A DNA stretch of 8,063 nt from contig PMSZ01000509.1 of assembly GCA_003168235.1 (NCBI GenBank), positions 1-8,063 of the forward strand, written 5' to 3'. The notes under the pieces are model-generated. The model was not told the origin of the DNA and searched no databases. It was given only the letters and a program-made list of their open reading frames with translations. A program made the position numbers and the translations under genes. The DNA is from Acidobacteriaceae bacterium. GTDB taxonomy: Bacteria; Acidobacteriota; Terriglobia; Terriglobales; Acidobacteriaceae. This document shows positions 6,687 to 8,063 of the stretch, in pieces. Numbering within the stretch: the stretch's first letter is position 1; each line of letters opens with the position of its first letter.

Positions 6687-6706
6687 GGTGCACAAATATG
6701 GTGCAC
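6687..6706. promoter_or_regulatory. Tandem GGTGCAC boxes in the divergent spacer
   Basis: GGTGCAC occurs at 6687-6693 and again at 6700-6706, 13 bases apart start to start. Each contains the palindrome GTGCAC. They lie 15-34 bases before the peptidase start within the 101-base spacer shared with the methyltransferase. The position fits binding sites for a regulator of the peptidase, but no known operator is recognised. Confidence 0.35.
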
Positions 6707-6727
6707 GACAGCAAAACTCGGAATGAA

Positions 6728-6737
6728 GATTGTACCG
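6728..6737 (-). promoter_or_regulatory. CGGTACAATC box upstream of the peptidase gene
   Basis: On the minus strand this reads CGGTACAATC, with TACAAT matching the -10 consensus at 5 of 6. It lies 56-65 bases before the peptidase start and is identical to the box in front of doxX (2923-2932). The predicted transcript start would place the tandem GGTGCAC boxes in the 5' leader or just downstream of the start. No clear -35 is seen. Confidence 0.35.
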
Positions 6738-6773
6738 TGAGGAGAGAACGGGCTGCCGCGCGGGTTAAACTAA

Positions 6774-7538
6774 ATGGCGATGAGCAAGACGCCAACAGCA
6801 CGTTTTTCAGATCGGGTGGAAAATTACGTGCGGTATCGGCCGGGATATCCGAGTGAGGTTCTCGACCTGCTGCGCGCCGAATGCGGATTGCGGCCGAATC
6901 ATATTGTGGCCGACATCGCTTCGGGCACGGGCATGTTTACGCGGCTGCTTTTGGCAAACGGCAACTCCGTTTTTGCGGTTGAACCCAACCTGGAAATGCG
7001 CGAGGCGGGCATTCATCAGCTCGAAGCTTATGACCGGCTCGTGCCGGTTGCGGGGACAGCGGAAGAGACGACGCTGCGTGCGGCGTCGGTCGATTTTGTT
7101 ACCGCTGCGCAGGCGGCGCATTGGTTCGACTTGCCGCGCGCGCGGGCGGAGTTCGTGCGGGTTCTTAAGCCCGATGGTTGGTGCGTGCTTATCTGGAATG
7201 AGCGCCAAACGGAAAGCACAGCGTTTCTGCGCGACTACGAACAACTGCTGCTGACGTATGGCACCGACTATAAGGAAGTGAGGCACGAGCGAACGACTGC
7301 CATCATCCACGAGTTTTTTGCGCCGGCAGCGTGCGTGGAGCGTGAGTTCGACCTGCGGCAACAATTTGATTATGAGGGCGTGGCCGGACGACTGCTGTCT
7401 TCTTCGTATGCGCCGCTGGAGGGGCATCCGAACTACGCGCCGATGATGTCGGAATTGCAGTGGATTTTTCGTACCCACGCCAGCGATGGAAGGATTGAAT
7501 TCGAGTATTTGACGCGTGTTTTCTACGGACATTTGTAA
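6774..7538 (+). CDS. Class I SAM-dependent methyltransferase (Methyltransf_11 type)
   Basis: This 254-residue cytoplasmic enzyme transfers a methyl group from S-adenosylmethionine; the acceptor cannot be told from sequence. An N-terminal FSDRVENYVRYRPGYP (11-26) is the F...Y..RPGYP lead-in common to one branch of these enzymes. Motif I is VADIASGTG (45-53), the acidic residue at the end of strand 2 is Glu70 (VFAVEPN), the post-motif region is SVDFVTAAQAAHWFD (105-119), and EFVRVLKPDG (126-135) is the usual motif before strand 5. The C-terminal 110 residues carry substrate-binding elements that I cannot assign. Two in-frame starts are possible, 6774 and 6780. Neither has a Shine-Dalgarno, and a TAAACT box ends 8 bases before 6780, which would suit leaderless translation from there. 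The gene diverges from the peptidase gene. Confidence 0.85.
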   Translation: MAMSKTPTARFSDRVENYVRYRPGYPSEVLDLLRAECGLRPNHIVADIASGTGMFTRLLLANGNSVFAVEPNLEMREAGIHQLEAYDRLVPVAGTAEETTLRAASVDFVTAAQAAHWFDLPRARAEFVRVLKPDGWCVLIWNERQTESTAFLRDYEQLLLTYGTDYKEVRHERTTAIIHEFFAPAACVEREFDLRQQFDYEGVAGRLLSSSYAPLEGHPNYAPMMSELQWIFRTHASDGRIEFEYLTRVFYGHL

Positions 7539-7625
7539 TTGGTAATTTGCGATTTGTAATTTGCAATTGGAGAGCACGAGGGTTCGGATTGCTCGGGTTC
7601 AAATTACAAATTACCAATTACAAAT
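7531..7625. repeat. AT-rich inverted repeat (TTTGTAATT units) overlapping the methyltransferase stop
   Basis: ATTTGTAATTGGTAATTTG (7531-7549) has a perfect 19-base inverted copy at 7607-7625. A second pair, ATTTGTAATTTG (7552-7563) and its inverted copy (7600-7611), partly overlaps the outer arm, so two pairings compete. The core between them holds a GC-richer GAGCA/TGCTC stem (7572-7576, 7590-7594). The left arm contains the TAA stop of the methyltransferase and the right arm ends 11 bases before the decarboxylase ATG. It resembles REP-like or dispersed intergenic repeats and could act as a terminator or processing hairpin. Confidence 0.8.
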
Positions 7626-7636
7626 TCTCGAGCCCT

Positions 7637-8063
7637 ATGTCTGAACCCAAATCTTTTCACATGTCTCCCGAGGAATTTCGCCGCCAGGGCCACGCGGTCG
7701 TGGACTGGATCGCCGATTACCATTCCCGCGTTGAGAGCTTTCCAGTTTTGTCGCGCGTGCAACCGGGCGAGATTCGATCGAAGCTGCCAGCGAGCGCGCC
7801 CGCACAGGGCGAGGCGTTCGAGCAGATTCTTGCCGACATGGAACGCGTCGTGCTTCCTGGAATTACCCACTGGCAGTCGCCGAATTTCTACGCCTACTTT
7901 CCGTCGAACGCTTCTGGGCCGGCGATTCTTGGTGATCTACTTTCGGCGGGACTCGGCGTGCAGGGGATGCTCTGGTCCACCAGCCCAGCATGTACCGAAG
8001 TCGAAACACATGTGCTGGACTGGCTGGTGCCGATGCTGGGCTTGCCTGACAAGTTTCTCTCGT
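7637..8063 (+). CDS. Pyridoxal-phosphate-dependent (aromatic L-amino-acid type, group II) decarboxylase, 3' partial
   Basis: The frame runs from ATG 7637 to the window edge, 142 codons of an expected roughly 470. It matches the N-terminus of group II PLP decarboxylases such as aromatic-L-amino-acid and tyrosine/tryptophan decarboxylases: EEFRRQGHAVVDWIADY (12-28), VQPGEIRSKLP (41-51), then THWQSPNFYAYFPS (77-90) and SPACTEVETHVLDW (116-129). In human AADC the equivalent of THWHSPxFFAYFPT contributes substrate-contacting Trp71, Tyr79, Phe80, Pro81 and Thr82; here they correspond to Trp79, Tyr87, Phe88, Pro89 and Ser90. The PLP lysine lies beyond the edge, so activity and substrate cannot be judged. 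The product would remove the carboxylate of an amino acid, giving an amine and CO2. Only a weak CGAG precedes the start, immediately after the inverted repeat. Met9 is an alternative start but also lacks a Shine-Dalgarno. Confidence 0.88.
   Translation, partial: MSEPKSFHMSPEEFRRQGHAVVDWIADYHSRVESFPVLSRVQPGEIRSKLPASAPAQGEAFEQILADMERVVLPGITHWQSPNFYAYFPSNASGPAILGDLLSAGLGVQGMLWSTSPACTEVETHVLDWLVPMLGLPDKFLS

Noticed and set aside
6673..6801. Extended 760-residue start for the M28 peptidase
   Set aside because: It would overlap the methyltransferase start and bury the signal peptide; the ATG at 6670-6672 has a Shine-Dalgarno and is followed directly by a signal sequence.
6807..7577. 256-codon minus-strand frame opposite the methyltransferase
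   Set aside because: It is basic, low in recognisable motifs, antisense to clear SAM-methyltransferase motifs and extends into the AT-rich repeat; treated as a shadow.
7531..7625. CRISPR array suggested by repeated TTTGTAATT units
   Set aside because: The units are short, unevenly spaced and arranged as inverted copies with no regular unique spacers, and no cas gene is present.

Overview
The window is an ordinary-looking piece of bacterial chromosome with moderately high GC, densely packed genes and short spacers. My best guess is an Acidobacteriota (Terriglobia/Koribacter-like) genome. That rests on the overall protein character, GTACAAT-type promoter boxes and AT-rich TTTGTAATT intergenic repeats; it is inference from familiarity, not from a search. 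No CRISPR array, transposase, rRNA or tRNA was seen.

Layout from left to right. (1) The left edge cuts into a large + strand gene for a fused 3-hydroxyacyl-CoA dehydrogenase/enoyl-CoA hydratase of the FadN type (fatty-acid beta-oxidation). (2) After a small palindrome comes a + strand MazF/PemK-like toxin reading frame. It has no antitoxin gene and an abnormal N-terminus; its best ribosome-binding site serves a different frame, so it looks like a truncated or chimeric relic. (3) Convergent to it, on the - strand, is a DoxX-family membrane protein gene whose promoter region carries a perfect 16-bp palindrome. (4) A + strand GAF-domain protein follows. It resembles free-methionine-(R)-sulfoxide reductase but lacks the catalytic cysteine. 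(5) Convergent to it is a - strand pair: a secreted M28 zinc peptidase of the glutamate-carboxypeptidase-II architecture, followed 86 bp downstream by a MarC-family membrane protein. (6) Diverging from the peptidase is a + strand SAM-dependent methyltransferase. (7) An AT-rich inverted repeat overlaps the methyltransferase stop codon and fills the spacer before a pyridoxal-phosphate (aromatic-amino-acid type) decarboxylase, which runs off the right edge.

The genes do not form one pathway. They read as separate transcription units with housekeeping or peripheral metabolic roles: lipid oxidation, membrane proteins, extracytoplasmic peptide breakdown, methyl transfer and amino-acid decarboxylation. 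I did not find a convincing new multi-gene system. The points most worth a second look are small-scale: the MazF relic and its mismatched start, the doxX operator palindrome, two enzyme-like proteins that lack family-defining residues, and the inverted repeat between the methyltransferase and the decarboxylase.
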